A DNA stretch of 64,000 bases, taken from assembly GCA_003281165.1 (NCBI GenBank), contig QCCT01000003.1:49980-113979 (forward strand), written 5' to 3'. The stretch's first letter is position 1. Each line of letters begins with the position of its first letter. Positions 7,801 through 16,979 of the stretch are shown one piece after another. The translations under genes and the position numbers were made by a program. This DNA is from Prochlorococcus sp. AG-347-M18. Lineage in GTDB: Bacteria; Cyanobacteriota; Cyanobacteriia; PCC-6307; Cyanobiaceae. Below the pieces are notes generated by a model. The model did no database searches and was not told the DNA's origin. It worked only from the letters and a program-made list of their open reading frames with translations.

Positions 7801-8426
7801 GCAATATCGGATCCAACAAGCATAGTACCTGTTGTTTCCATTGTTATAGATACCATTAAAGGTATATCAATATTTTTACTTTCTAGAATTTCTTTTGATG
7901 CTAATAAGGCAGATTTAATTTGTAAAACATCCTGACAAGTTTCAATCAAAAGAAGATCAACTCCTCCATCTATAAGACCATAAATTTGTTCTTTATATGA
8001 TTGCTTTAATTCATCAAAATCTATATGTCCTAAGGTGGGTAATTTAGTTGTTGGCCCAATTGAACCTGCTACAAACCTTGGTTTATCAACTGATGAGTAT
8101 TTGGCAGCAGCTTTTTTTGCTATAAATGCTGCATTTTTATTTATCTCATAAGCCTTATCTGCAATATCGTATTCATCAAGAACTATTGATGAGGCACCAA
8201 ATGTATTAGTTTCTATAACATGACAACCTGCTTCTAAAAATGAATTATGAACCTTCTCAACTACCTCTGGCGATGATAAAACAAGGTTTTCATTACATCC
8301 CTCTAATTCTTTTCCTCCAAAGTCATCTGCAGTAAGATTTAAGTTCTGAAAAGATGTTCCAGTACCTCCGTCAAAAATAATTAATGGTTTTTCATCTCTA
8401 TTTAAATAGGTTCTGAAAGAGTCCAT
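4860..8426 (-). CDS. metH: Cobalamin-dependent methionine synthase
   Basis: At 1188 residues the protein has the full four-module length. Residues 1-310 form the homocysteine-binding barrel with zinc ligands in LNCATG (about 226) and GGCCGTT (about 293). Residues about 345-610 are the methyltetrahydrofolate-binding domain (starting LIVGERLNASGSKK). The cobalamin cap and Rossmann domain follow, with DVHDIGKNLVD near 743-753 supplying the cobalt-ligating His. The C-terminal reactivation domain binds S-adenosylmethionine (RYSFGYPACP near 1134). It transfers methyl from methyl-THF to homocysteine via bound corrinoid. It lies 16 bases downstream of ilvE, so the two are likely co-transcribed. No cobalamin riboswitch is visible before either gene. 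The corrinoid supply genes include cobN nearby. Confidence 0.97.
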   Translation of the reverse strand: MDSFRTYLNRDEKPLIIFDGGTGTSFQNLNLTADDFGGKELEGCNENLVLSSPEVVEKVHNSFLEAGCHVIETNTFGASSIVLDEYDIADKAYEINKNAAFIAKKAAAKYSSVDKPRFVAGSIGPTTKLPTLGHIDFDELKQSYKEQIYGLIDGGVDLLLIETCQDVLQIKSALLASKEILESKNIDIPLMVSITMETTGTMLVGSDIASALTILEPFNIDILGLNCATGPEQMKEHIKYLSENSPFAISCIPNAGLPENIGGVAHYRLKPIELKMQLMNFIYDFNVQLIGGCCGTTPEHIKYLSSIIDEIIDNERTYNNGKKNSSGFIPSASSIYNSVPYKQDNSILIVGERLNASGSKKVRELLNNDDWDGLVAIAKQQQKENAHVLDVNVDYVGRDGVKDMKEITSRLVTNINLPLMIDSTDADKMESGLKSAGGKCIINSTNYEDGNERFDQVLNLALGYGSGLVVGTIDEDGMARNSEKKYKIVQRAINRTRECGLSDYELFFDPLALPISTGIEEDRLNAKETISAILKIRENFPDIHIILGISNISFGLSPLSRINLNSIFLDECIKAGLDSAIIAPNKILPLSKISEETKKLCLDLIYDKRKFEDDICIYDPLVELTKAFQDLSIQDFKKASSENKNLTLEESLKNHIIDGEKIGLEDQLNKALKKYKPLEIINTFLLDGMKVVGDLFGSGQMQLPFVLQSAETMKFAVSILEPYMETVDENISNGKLLIATVKGDVHDIGKNLVDIILTNNGYDVINLGIKQDVSAIIDAQKKYNADCIAMSGLLVKSTAFMKDNLEAFNNENISVPVILGGAALTPKFVNEDCSKIYKGKILYGKDAFTDLKFMNEYMDNKKKGNWSNTEGFINNEGININLASSKSNSQAVKKSISINTETSKLNLKENFIRSKFINEEDPIQAPFLGTKVLNDVDIDLNKLIFYLDTKALFSGQWQIKKGKNQSVDEYNNYLDSYAKPLLDKWLEIIIEKKLISPKAVYGYFRCGRKDNSIFLFDEKSLNKISQFNFPRQKSGNNLCIADFYCDLKHDKPIDIFPMQAVTMGDIASEYSQKLFKEDKYSDYLLFHGLTVQLAEALAEYVHALIRIECGFRSEEPDKNREILAQKYRGARYSFGYPACPKVSDSNIQLSLLDAKRINLTMDESEQLHPEQSTTAIISLHSKAKYFSA

Positions 8427-8442
8427 TTTTGGTAAAAATAAT

Positions 8443-9357
8443 TTATTTTAGTGAAATTCTTGTTATCCAATTATCATAGTCTTGAGAACGACCTTCTGTT
8501 ATTTCTATAAGCTTACTTTTTAATTTATTCATTATTGGTCTTTCAACATTTAATTCAGTTGATTCAATTTTTTTAACTGGTGTAATTTTTGCTGCTGTAC
8601 CAGTTAGAAAAACTTCATCTGCTATTAATAATTCTGTTTTATCAACAGGCCTTTCAATTACATTTATTCCAAATGATTTTGCTAATTCAATTACACTAGC
8701 TCTAGTAATACCCTCAAGGATATCTTGATCAACACCAGGAGTGATTAAGTCTCCATTCCTTACAATAAATAAATTCATACCACTAGCTTCGCTTACCTTA
8801 CCACTTGAATTTAATAGCAGTGCTTCATCAAAACCTGATAAACTAGCTTCTGTTTTGGCTAATGAACTAGTAATATATGCTCCACTTATTTTTCCTCTTA
8901 AGGGGAGAGATCTATCTTCTTGTCTTGTCCAACTACTCATTCTACAAGAAACACCATCTGGGGATAGATAATCTCCTAGTTCAATACAATAAATAAAGAA
9001 ATTTGTTTCAATATTGTGTAACCTTGGCGCTATACCTAAATCGCTTGTATATACAAATGGTCTTATATAAATAGGTTTTTCTGGCTTGTTTCTTTTTATA
9101 ACTTCTTCTAAGGCTTTAAAAATATATTCTTCAGAAATTTCAGTTAATAGTAATTTTGCACTTTGAGATAATCTTTTTATATGTTTATCAGTTCTAAACA
9201 AAAGGAATTCTTCTTTTTTTGTTGGGTTAGGTATCGCTCGCATTCCTCCAAATGCAGCAGTACCATAATGTAGTGCATGAGTAGCTATTGATATTTTTGC
9301 TTCTTTAAATGGAATACATTTACCTTCGAACCAGGCGTATGGAAGAAATTCATGCAT
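8443..9357 (-). CDS. ilvE: Branched-chain amino acid aminotransferase
   Basis: A 304-residue fold-type IV PLP aminotransferase that performs the last step of leucine, isoleucine and valine synthesis. Family signs are FEGKCIPFKEAKIS at the N terminus, HALHYGTAAFGGMRA, IRPFVY, the catalytic-lysine region RGKISGAYITSS near residue 155, and GKVSEASGMNLFIV. The length is normal. D-amino-acid transaminase and ADC lyase share the fold, but the HYGTAAFGG and RPFVY pattern fits IlvE best. It starts 71 bases from divergently transcribed cobN and is followed closely by metH. Confidence 0.93.
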   Translation of the reverse strand: MHEFLPYAWFEGKCIPFKEAKISIATHALHYGTAAFGGMRAIPNPTKKEEFLLFRTDKHIKRLSQSAKLLLTEISEEYIFKALEEVIKRNKPEKPIYIRPFVYTSDLGIAPRLHNIETNFFIYCIELGDYLSPDGVSCRMSSWTRQEDRSLPLRGKISGAYITSSLAKTEASLSGFDEALLLNSSGKVSEASGMNLFIVRNGDLITPGVDQDILEGITRASVIELAKSFGINVIERPVDKTELLIADEVFLTGTAAKITPVKKIESTELNVERPIMNKLKSKLIEITEGRSQDYDNWITRISLK

Positions 9358-9428
9358 ATTTATTTTATTTAATTAAGGTAAACTTGATTTATCCTACTTA
9401 TGTATTCTAAACCTTATTTATATATAAA

Positions 9429-12400
9429 ATGCATAGGATATTAAATATTGCAGGAAATGAAAAGAATAAGGATGATTTAATTGAGCAACCAGCTGCAGAT
9501 TTTATTTTTATAACAAGTGTCAAGGCTGATTTAAATCTTATATCAAATTTATTGTTAGAAAAAGAATTTGCTTCATTAAAAAATAATATAAGAGCTTTAG
9601 AAATTTCTAATTTAAATTCCTCTGCTCAAATAGATAATTATTTATTAAAAACAATAAATTATGCAAAAGTAGTCGTACTTAGAATATTTGGAGATAAAGG
9701 TACATGGAACTATGGAATTGAACAACTTTTAAATTGGCAAGCAGTTAATAAAAAAAGGAAGTTAGTAATCCTATCAGGTACGATTGACCAGGAAATTTCC
9801 TTATGTGAAATAAGTAGTATAGATAAAAATATTGCATTAAATATTTCTAGATTACTAAGATCTGGAGGACTGGTTAATTATAGAAAGTTTCTTAATTGTT
9901 TAAATTATTTAGTTGTAGATGAAAAATTAATTCCTGATGATTTTTTGAATATTACTTTTTATGCAGATCCCTATTTACATGATTGGAAAAATGAAAGTGG
10001 CGAAAAGATAGGAATAATATCCTATAAATCACTTTTTTTGGCTAATGAAATCGAAGTAAACGAAAAACTTAACTTTCAATTAAGAAAATGCGGATTATCT
10101 CCTAAAACATTTTTTATTTCAACACTAAAAGATCATATTATTCAGAAGAAATTAATAGAAATTTTTAAAAAAGAAGATATTAAACTAATAATTACCACAA
10201 CTTCATTTTCTTCATCTCAAATCAAAAATAATGAATTAATTGAAAATTCAACAAATATTTTTACTTCTCTAAAAATTCCAATTTTACAGCTTCTTTCTTC
10301 TAATAGATCAAGAAAAAAGTGGTTAAATTCATCTATTGGAATGAATTCATCTGATTTATTAATGCAAATAATTATACCTGAATTTGATGGAAGAATTACT
10401 ACCTGTCCTTCAGCATTTAAAGAAATAATTTCTAAGAAAAATACACTATATAGTGAAATAACTAGTTACAAAGCTGATCAAGTAGGTATTCAATGGATTT
10501 CAAAATTTGCAACAAATTATGTGAAACTTCAGAAACTTAATAATTTTGATAAAAGAATTTGTTTAGTAATAAGTAATTATCCAGTAAAGAACGGAAGAAT
10601 CGGTAATGGCGTAGGTCTAAATACACCATCTTCAATATTAAATATTCTTAATTGGTTAAAAGAAGAAGGTTATGACCTTGGATCTTGTAATTATCCTCAA
10701 GATTCTTCGGAATTAATGTCAATGCTTATAAAAACTAGAACTAATGATATTGAATCTCAAAATAATAAACCATTAGATTACTTACCACTTAGTGAATATT
10801 TAAAATATTGGAATTATTTAGAAATTGATCCCAAAAATATTATTGTTAGTCGTTGGGGTAAACCATCTGATGCGATCGATCTAAATAATAAAGGTTTCTC
10901 AATAAATGGAATTAGATTTGGAAAAATAACATTATTGATTCAACCTCAACGAGGTTATGATTCTTTCACTGATAGAGATATTCATTCTCCCGATCTTCCA
11001 CCTCCCCATAGATATTTAGCACAATATTTTTGGATTGAAAAAGTTTTTAATGCAAATGCTATTTGCCATATTGGTAAACATGGGACTGTTGAATGGTTAC
11101 CTGGTAAATCTATAGGTCTCAGCAATAAGTGTTTTCCAAATATTATTTGTCCTGCAATACCAAACATATATCCCTTTATTGTAAATGATCCTGGAGAAGG
11201 ATCCCAAGCTAAAAGAAGAACTGCTGCAACAATTATTGATCATTTAACCCCTCCTTTGGATAGGTCAGAATTATATGGAAAATATTCCATATTAGAAAAT
11301 TATTTAGACGAATATTTTGAAGCAAAATTATTAAATTCTAATCGGATTAAAATAATAGAAAATTCCATTTTTGAATTAATAAAAAAAGATTTTAGCGAAA
11401 TTACTTTAAAGAATAAAAATAATCAAATAGAAGAAATTGATTCCTTTCTTTGCAAAATTAAAGAATCTCAAATTAGGACAGGTTTGCATATTTTTGGCAA
11501 TAGGCAAAATGTCATTAATGAAATAAATTTATTCTTGTGTATTGCTAGAGTACCAAATACGAATCGAATTGGAGTTATTCAATATATAGCAAAACATTTA
11601 AAACTAGAATTGAATCCTTGGACAAATCAATATGATCAAATATTAAGTGAAAAGGATAAAACAATATTATTGACTTTTTCCAACAAAAACATTTTAAACT
11701 TTAGAATGGCTATTGATTTTTTGGAACAACAAGCAAAGTATTTAATATATTTGTTTTTTTACAAAAAGAATACCAATATAAAAAATCTAGAAAAATATAA
11801 AAATCTGAAAATAATAGACTATTTCTTTAATCAAAAAAAACATAATAAGTATTTTTTATTATTAAAAAAAGAGATTCTAATTCCAATCATTAATTCTTCA
11901 TATAATGAGAAATTATCATTTATTAATTCATTAAAGGGACAATATGTAAAAAGCGGTCCATCTGGAGCTCCTACGAGAGGTAAAACTGAAACTTTACCCA
12001 CTGGTAAAAATTTCTTTTCAGTTGATTCGAGAGGACTGCCAACTGAATCAGCATGGAGTGTTGGTTGTCAGTCTGCTTCACAAATACTTGATTTATACAA
12101 ACAAGATAATGGAGAAGATTTAAAAAATATAGCTATATCTGTATGGGCAACATCCACAATGAGAAATGGTGGTGAAGACATTTGTCAAATACTATATTTA
12201 TTAGGAGTACAGCCTATTTGGGATGGGCCTTCAAGAAGAGTAGTTGATCTAGAAATCATTCCTTTATCTGTTCTCGAAAGACCAAGGGTTGATGTTACTT
12301 TAAGGATTTCGGGAATGTTTAGAGATGCATTTCCACAGTTAGTTAAATTAACTTCTAAAGCAATAAATCTTGTTTCTAATCTTAATGAGGATGATAAATT

Positions 12401-13166
12401 TAACCCTCTTGCTGGGGCATCGAGGGATGGTGATTCAATTAATCGTATATTTGGGTCAGCGCCAGGTTCATATGGAGCAGGTCTGCAAGAATTAATTTCT
12501 AATTCTAATTGGGAAAACATTGATGATTTTGGAGAATCTTTTCTTAATTGGAGTAAGTGGATTTACAGTGATAATCTTGAACCTATAGAGGATAAAAAAT
12601 CATTAGAAAATGCTCTTAAAAATGTGCAGTTAGTTGTTCATAACCAAGATAATAAGGAACATGATATTTTAGATTCTGATGATTATTATCAGTTTCAGGG
12701 TGGATTATCTTCAGCAGTAAAAAAATTGAGCGGTAAATTTCCTGAAATGTATCATGGTGATTTATCAAAATTTGGATTATCCAAAATTTCAAAATTACAA
12801 GATGAAATTAATAAAGTTGTTATATCAAGAATACTTAACCCTAAATGGATAAATGGAATGAAGGATAATGGTTATAAAGGAGCGTTTGAATTTTCAGCAA
12901 CACTAGATTACTTATATGCTTTTGATGCTTCTACTGAAGTAGTCTCAGATTGGTGTTATGAGGAAGTTTATAAATCATGGTTATGTGATCTGGATCTTAG
13001 GAATTTCTTTCTAGAGAATAATCCATGGGCTTTAAGAGATATTGCACAAAGATTTCTTGAAATTGCCAATAGAAAAATGTGGAATAATTGTTCAACAGAT
13101 GTCATTGAAAATTTAAAGAAAATAATTATTAATACAGATTCAATAATTGAAAAAAACGAATTCTGA
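9429..13166 (+). CDS. cobN: Cobaltochelatase large subunit CobN
   Basis: A 1245-residue protein of the CobN/BchH large chelatase family. Conserved blocks include PQRGYDSFTDRDIHSPDLPP, ICHIGKHGTVEWLPGKSIGLS (around residue 545), NDPGEGSQAKRRTAATIIDHLTPP and, near the C terminus, GYKGAFEFSATLDYLYAFD. With small subunits (CobS/CobT, or ChlI/ChlD recruited in cyanobacteria, by family knowledge) it inserts Co2+ into the corrin ring in the aerobic-type route. The length and the HGTVEWLPGK motif favour CobN over the magnesium chelatase subunit ChlH. No small subunit is in the window. Placement beside the ilvE-metH operon, whose MetH needs the corrinoid, is functionally sensible. It ends one base before the convergent PHP gene. 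Confidence 0.93.
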   Translation: MHRILNIAGNEKNKDDLIEQPAADFIFITSVKADLNLISNLLLEKEFASLKNNIRALEISNLNSSAQIDNYLLKTINYAKVVVLRIFGDKGTWNYGIEQLLNWQAVNKKRKLVILSGTIDQEISLCEISSIDKNIALNISRLLRSGGLVNYRKFLNCLNYLVVDEKLIPDDFLNITFYADPYLHDWKNESGEKIGIISYKSLFLANEIEVNEKLNFQLRKCGLSPKTFFISTLKDHIIQKKLIEIFKKEDIKLIITTTSFSSSQIKNNELIENSTNIFTSLKIPILQLLSSNRSRKKWLNSSIGMNSSDLLMQIIIPEFDGRITTCPSAFKEIISKKNTLYSEITSYKADQVGIQWISKFATNYVKLQKLNNFDKRICLVISNYPVKNGRIGNGVGLNTPSSILNILNWLKEEGYDLGSCNYPQDSSELMSMLIKTRTNDIESQNNKPLDYLPLSEYLKYWNYLEIDPKNIIVSRWGKPSDAIDLNNKGFSINGIRFGKITLLIQPQRGYDSFTDRDIHSPDLPPPHRYLAQYFWIEKVFNANAICHIGKHGTVEWLPGKSIGLSNKCFPNIICPAIPNIYPFIVNDPGEGSQAKRRTAATIIDHLTPPLDRSELYGKYSILENYLDEYFEAKLLNSNRIKIIENSIFELIKKDFSEITLKNKNNQIEEIDSFLCKIKESQIRTGLHIFGNRQNVINEINLFLCIARVPNTNRIGVIQYIAKHLKLELNPWTNQYDQILSEKDKTILLTFSNKNILNFRMAIDFLEQQAKYLIYLFFYKKNTNIKNLEKYKNLKIIDYFFNQKKHNKYFLLLKKEILIPIINSSYNEKLSFINSLKGQYVKSGPSGAPTRGKTETLPTGKNFFSVDSRGLPTESAWSVGCQSASQILDLYKQDNGEDLKNIAISVWATSTMRNGGEDICQILYLLGVQPIWDGPSRRVVDLEIIPLSVLERPRVDVTLRISGMFRDAFPQLVKLTSKAINLVSNLNEDDKFNPLAGASRDGDSINRIFGSAPGSYGAGLQELISNSNWENIDDFGESFLNWSKWIYSDNLEPIEDKKSLENALKNVQLVVHNQDNKEHDILDSDDYYQFQGGLSSAVKKLSGKFPEMYHGDLSKFGLSKISKLQDEINKVVISRILNPKWINGMKDNGYKGAFEFSATLDYLYAFDASTEVVSDWCYEEVYKSWLCDLDLRNFFLENNPWALRDIAQRFLEIANRKMWNNCSTDVIENLKKIIINTDSIIEKNEF

Positions 13167-13167
13167 A

Positions 13168-13815
13168 TTATCTACCTAATAGCGAAAATCCATGACTATC
13201 TGTTCCGCATGTTTTTAGCATTGAATATTTATCTGCTAATTTATCTATTTCTGAACATACAAATAAACTAGGATTCCATACTTCATTAAGTTCATAATCG
13301 TACCAAACCTCTATTCCATCAATACCTTGTATTTTGGCCTCTGGAATTAGTTTATAAAAGGGAATCCTGTATCTTGCTGGATGCGCAAGAAATGATAAAC
13401 CACCAGCTAAATTTATTGCTTTTATAACTGATTTAATATTTAAATCATTACCTATTGGAGACTCTCCGAGGATGTAGGGATTTAGGTATTTACTTTTTAT
13501 ATCTATTCCCAATCCAATTACATGTACTAAACATCCTAAAATCAAACAATTAATTTCTATTCCCGAAATTAATGTAAAACAATCTTTAGGATAATTTTTG
13601 AGTATATTATTTTTTTTTATATATTCATGAGCTTTAATTGTATGATGATCGGTTATTGATAAAAATTTCAAGTTATTTTTATAAGCTTGTTCTAAAAGTT
13701 CATATGGTTCTAAACTTCCATCACTAAATTTTGTATGACAGTGAAAATTAATATTTTTAGGACAACTATTTTTATTAATATTGGAAGTTAATTTTACTAG
13801 GTCTTCCCTATTCAT
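13168..13815 (-). CDS. PHP-domain metal-dependent phosphoesterase
   Basis: A 215-residue PHP protein. Metal-ligand motifs are visible in order: HCHTKFSDG (about 26-34), SITDHHT (about 52-58), a Glu in GIEINCL, LAHPARYRI, and CGTDSHGF at the C terminus. These match small TrpH-like phosphoesterases (RNase AM / 3',5'-nucleotide phosphatase type) rather than histidinol phosphatase, but the substrate cannot be fixed from sequence. The ATG lies inside the end of hemJ (eight-base overlap), so the two genes are translationally coupled. A DNA polymerase PHP role is excluded by size. Confidence 0.85.
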   Translation of the reverse strand: MNREDLVKLTSNINKNSCPKNINFHCHTKFSDGSLEPYELLEQAYKNNLKFLSITDHHTIKAHEYIKKNNILKNYPKDCFTLISGIEINCLILGCLVHVIGLGIDIKSKYLNPYILGESPIGNDLNIKSVIKAINLAGGLSFLAHPARYRIPFYKLIPEAKIQGIDGIEVWYDYELNEVWNPSLFVCSEIDKLADKYSMLKTCGTDSHGFSLLGR

Positions 13816-14374
13816 TACTCAATGAATTCTCATTTTTCTTCCTAATCTTGGCATATAATTGTATTGAAGCCAACATGAAAATAATTAGTCCAACTACGCT
13901 CCATGTAGCAACACTAGTTGGAAAATTATTTTTAAAAATTACTAAAAGTACAATTATAAATAATAATAAAGTAGGCAATTCATTTAATAATCTAAGTTTT
14001 TTTGCTGAAATGGTTGAAGTACCATTTTGTAATGAATACATTATTTTATAACAATAAGAATGATAAATTACTAATCCCAAAACAAAAGAAATTTTAATTT
14101 GCAACCATTTCTCACTTAACCAACTTGGTTGCATAATAACCATGCAAATAGCCATACTTAAAGCTAATATCATTCCTGGTGTTGTGATTATATTCGCCAG
14201 CCTTTTTTCCATCAAGGTGTATTGTTTATTAAAGGCAATTTTTAATTCTTTATCCATATTTTTAGATTCTTCATGATATATAAAAAGTCTTACCAAATAA
14301 AAAAGTCCCGCAAACCAAACGATTACCCCAATAATGTGAAGTGATTTAAACCAGAGATATGCTTCAGCTGCCAA
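13808..14374 (-). CDS. hemJ: Protoporphyrinogen IX oxidase, HemJ type
   Basis: A 188-residue integral membrane protein with four or more hydrophobic segments. The N terminus (AYLWFKSLHIIGVIVWFAGL) and the middle (ITTPGMILALSM, SEKWLQIKISFVLGLVIYH) match the HemJ/UPF0093 family, which oxidises protoporphyrinogen IX to protoporphyrin IX for heme and chlorophyll and is the usual form in cyanobacteria. The conserved His near residue 12 in the first segment is a heme ligand in the family. The predicted start is TTG; no ATG is available upstream in frame near it. It overlaps the following PHP gene by eight bases. Confidence 0.9.
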   Translation of the reverse strand: MAAEAYLWFKSLHIIGVIVWFAGLFYLVRLFIYHEESKNMDKELKIAFNKQYTLMEKRLANIITTPGMILALSMAICMVIMQPSWLSEKWLQIKISFVLGLVIYHSYCYKIMYSLQNGTSTISAKKLRLLNELPTLLLFIIVLLVIFKNNFPTSVATWSVVGLIIFMLASIQLYAKIRKKNENSLSNE

Positions 14375-14463
14375 ATTACTAAATTAATTTTAAAAATATA
14401 TATTTTTAATATAGTTATATTTAACAATATCAAGAAATCTATTTTTCAAAAATTAATTAATAT

Positions 14464-16422
14464 TTATAACTCGTTAAAATATTCGTATATATCATTTACT
14501 GAATTTTTTCCAAGTCCTTTAACTTTTGATAAGTCCTCTTTACTAGCTATTCTTATCGCGTCTATTGATTTAAAATGCTCAAGCAATTCTCTTATTCTTG
14601 ATGGCCCTAATCCACTGATTTGGGACAATTGAGATCTATTCATTCTTTTAGATCTTTTGTCTCTATGAAAAGATAATGCAAATCTATGTGCTTCATCTCT
14701 TACCCTTCTTAATAGAAGAACTCCTTTTTGATTTTCATCAGTATCAAGAGACTTAGTAAATCCTGGAATAAATATTTCTTCATTTTTTTTTGCCAATGAA
14801 CATATAGTTACTTCTTCCTCAAGATTTAATTCTTTCAATGCTTTAATAGCTGCATTTAACTGTCCTTTTCCTCCATCAATCATTATTAAATCAGGCCAAT
14901 CTGATAGAAGTTCATTGTCTAATTTACTATTCGTTTTATCATTTAATATTGAAAAATCCCCTCCGCTTTTTTTAAATCTTGACCATTTTTTAAACCTTCT
15001 ATGTATTACTTCATATATCGAAGCAAAATCATCACTATGTCCTATAAAAACGTTTGGATCTTTAATTTTATATTTCCTATAATGCTGTTTAGAAGGAATC
15101 CCATCAATAAAAACGACTTGTGATGCAACAGGGTCACTACCTTGAATATGGCTTATATCATAACCTTCAATTCTTTTAGGTTGTTCGCTTAATTCAAGTA
15201 TTTGGGCAAGATCCTCAATTGATGATTCATTATCTTGTATCCCATTTAATATTCTATCTAATTCCAATTTCGCATTTTTTAAAACCATTTCTACAGTTTC
15301 ATGTTTTTTATTTCTTTTTGGGATTAGGATTTTTACTTTCTTTTTTCTTAGCTCCGTTAACCAATCCTCTATGGTTGCTTGTTTTGGAAGGTTATATTGA
15401 ATAAGAATTTCTGATGGTATTTCTACAGGTTCAACATTCATATAATGCTCTTCTAATATCTTTTGTAAAATAAGATTTTCATCTTCATTATTTAATTTTT
15501 GACTATAGCCAATTCTCCCTATGAGCTTACCGGATCTCATTTGGAAAATTTGTATACTAGCTAAATTTTTTTCCGAAACTATTCCAAAGATATCTCTATT
15601 AATTGAAGAATCTGGTATTGATATTTTTTGTGATTCAGTTAATAATTTTAAACCTGAAATTTGGTCCCTTATTTTTGCTGCATTCTCATAATCTAAATCA
15701 TTTGAAAATTGCAGCATTTTTTTTTGTAAAAATATTTCTAAGTCATCATTTCTTCCCTGAAATATCATAGATACTTGTTTCATTATTTTTTTATAATCTT
15801 CAGATGTTATAACTTCTTGGCAAACACCTGGACATCTTCCTATTGAATAATTCAAACAAGTTCTATCTTTATAGACTGGCCTTGGTCTTTGTCTAAGTGG
15901 AAATATTTTTTTTATCGTAAATAATGTTCTCCTTAATAATCCGACATCAACATAAGGTCCATAGTATCTATCTAAATTATTTCTATTTCTTCTTCTTCTT
16001 GTAATAAATATCCTAGGATATTTTTCACTCCAAGTTATACAAAGATATGGATATTTCTTATCATCCTTTAAAAGAATATTAAAATATGGTTTGTTTGTTT
16101 TAATTAAATTTGACTCTAAATTTAATGCTTCATATTCGCTATCTGTGACTATTATTTCTATTTCAGTTATTTGACGAACCATCAAACTTAATCGGGGAGT
16201 TAAATCTGAATAATTATTGAAATAACTACTTACTCTACTGCGTAGTTTTTTAGATTTACCAATATAAAGTAAGTTATTATCAATATCTTTAAAAAGATAA
16301 CAACCAGATGACTTTGGAATTTCGGATAATCTTGATTTTAATAACTCCTTATTATTAATTAATTTATATTCAATTTTAAAATTATATTTGTTATTTATTT
16401 TTTCGATAGAGGAATTACTCAT
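14464..16422 (-). CDS. uvrC: Excinuclease ABC subunit C
   Basis: A 652-residue UvrC with the GIY-YIG nuclease domain at about residues 37-60 (SGCYLFKDIDNNLLYIGKS), which makes the 3' incision; a UVR motif near 235-265 for contact with UvrB; the RNase H-like domain with GYDISHIQGSDPVASQVVF and MIDGGKGQLNAA for the 5' incision; and C-terminal helix-hairpin-helix motifs (LSQISGLGPSRI and VKGLGKNSV). It incises DNA on both sides of a bulky lesion such as a UV photoproduct. The flavin reductase-like gene lies nine bases upstream on the same strand, suggesting co-transcription. Confidence 0.97.
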   Translation of the reverse strand: MSNSSIEKINNKYNFKIEYKLINNKELLKSRLSEIPKSSGCYLFKDIDNNLLYIGKSKKLRSRVSSYFNNYSDLTPRLSLMVRQITEIEIIVTDSEYEALNLESNLIKTNKPYFNILLKDDKKYPYLCITWSEKYPRIFITRRRRNRNNLDRYYGPYVDVGLLRRTLFTIKKIFPLRQRPRPVYKDRTCLNYSIGRCPGVCQEVITSEDYKKIMKQVSMIFQGRNDDLEIFLQKKMLQFSNDLDYENAAKIRDQISGLKLLTESQKISIPDSSINRDIFGIVSEKNLASIQIFQMRSGKLIGRIGYSQKLNNEDENLILQKILEEHYMNVEPVEIPSEILIQYNLPKQATIEDWLTELRKKKVKILIPKRNKKHETVEMVLKNAKLELDRILNGIQDNESSIEDLAQILELSEQPKRIEGYDISHIQGSDPVASQVVFIDGIPSKQHYRKYKIKDPNVFIGHSDDFASIYEVIHRRFKKWSRFKKSGGDFSILNDKTNSKLDNELLSDWPDLIMIDGGKGQLNAAIKALKELNLEEEVTICSLAKKNEEIFIPGFTKSLDTDENQKGVLLLRRVRDEAHRFALSFHRDKRSKRMNRSQLSQISGLGPSRIRELLEHFKSIDAIRIASKEDLSKVKGLGKNSVNDIYEYFNEL

Positions 16423-16431
16423 TTATAATAG

Positions 16432-16920
16432 TTAACCTCCATAATTCCATCCAGTTGAAGATAAATTTAGTGAGTCAACATCATTATTTAGATAAGCAGA
16501 TTGAACCTCTCCTACAAAAACGGTATGGTCTCCATGCATAACACTTCCAACAACATTACATTCAACACCACCAACACTATCAACTAAAATAGGCAATCCA
16601 AGCTCACCTAAATTAAATTCAACAGATTCAAATCTACCTCCTAATGCTTTTTGAGGTTTAAAGAAAACAGCTGCTAGATCCTTTTGATCACTTTTGAGCA
16701 CATTTAATGAGAACTTATTAGTTGAATTTATTATTTCATGACTAGAACCCTCTGCTCTAACAGCCATCACAACTAATGGTGGGGTGAAAGAACCTTGAGT
16801 CACCCAACTTGCAGTAAATCCATTCACTTCATTTTTATCCTCGTCTCTAACGCCACAAATAAATAATCCGTGAGGTATTTTTCTTAATAAGATTTTTTTT
16901 GCTTCTAGATTTAATGTCAT
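16432..16920 (-). CDS. Flavin reductase-like domain protein
   Basis: A 162-residue single-domain FMN-binding split-barrel protein. PHGLFICGVRDED, NGFTASWVTQGSFTPPLVVMAV, SLNVL and the later GGVECNVVGSVMHGDHTVFVGEV follow the flavin reductase-like pattern also found at the C terminus of cyanobacterial flavodiiron proteins. No metallo-beta-lactamase or flavodoxin domain is attached, so it is a stand-alone flavin oxidoreductase. Its electron donor and acceptor are unknown. It begins about 60 bases from divergent coaD and lies directly upstream of uvrC. Confidence 0.85.
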   Translation of the reverse strand: MTLNLEAKKILLRKIPHGLFICGVRDEDKNEVNGFTASWVTQGSFTPPLVVMAVRAEGSSHEIINSTNKFSLNVLKSDQKDLAAVFFKPQKALGGRFESVEFNLGELGLPILVDSVGGVECNVVGSVMHGDHTVFVGEVQSAYLNNDVDSLNLSSTGWNYGG

Positions 16921-16979
16921 AATTGAGTTAACTAATAATCTTATTTTAACTAAATTTCTTATTCGATCATAATAAATTC

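Noticed and set aside
9358..9428. Cobalamin riboswitch before ilvE-metH or cobN
   Set aside because: The gap is 71 bases, shorter than any cobalamin riboswitch, and no B12-box-like sequence is visible.
12185..12520. Long open frame antisense to cobN
   Set aside because: It mirrors conserved cobN codons and shows no protein-like motifs.
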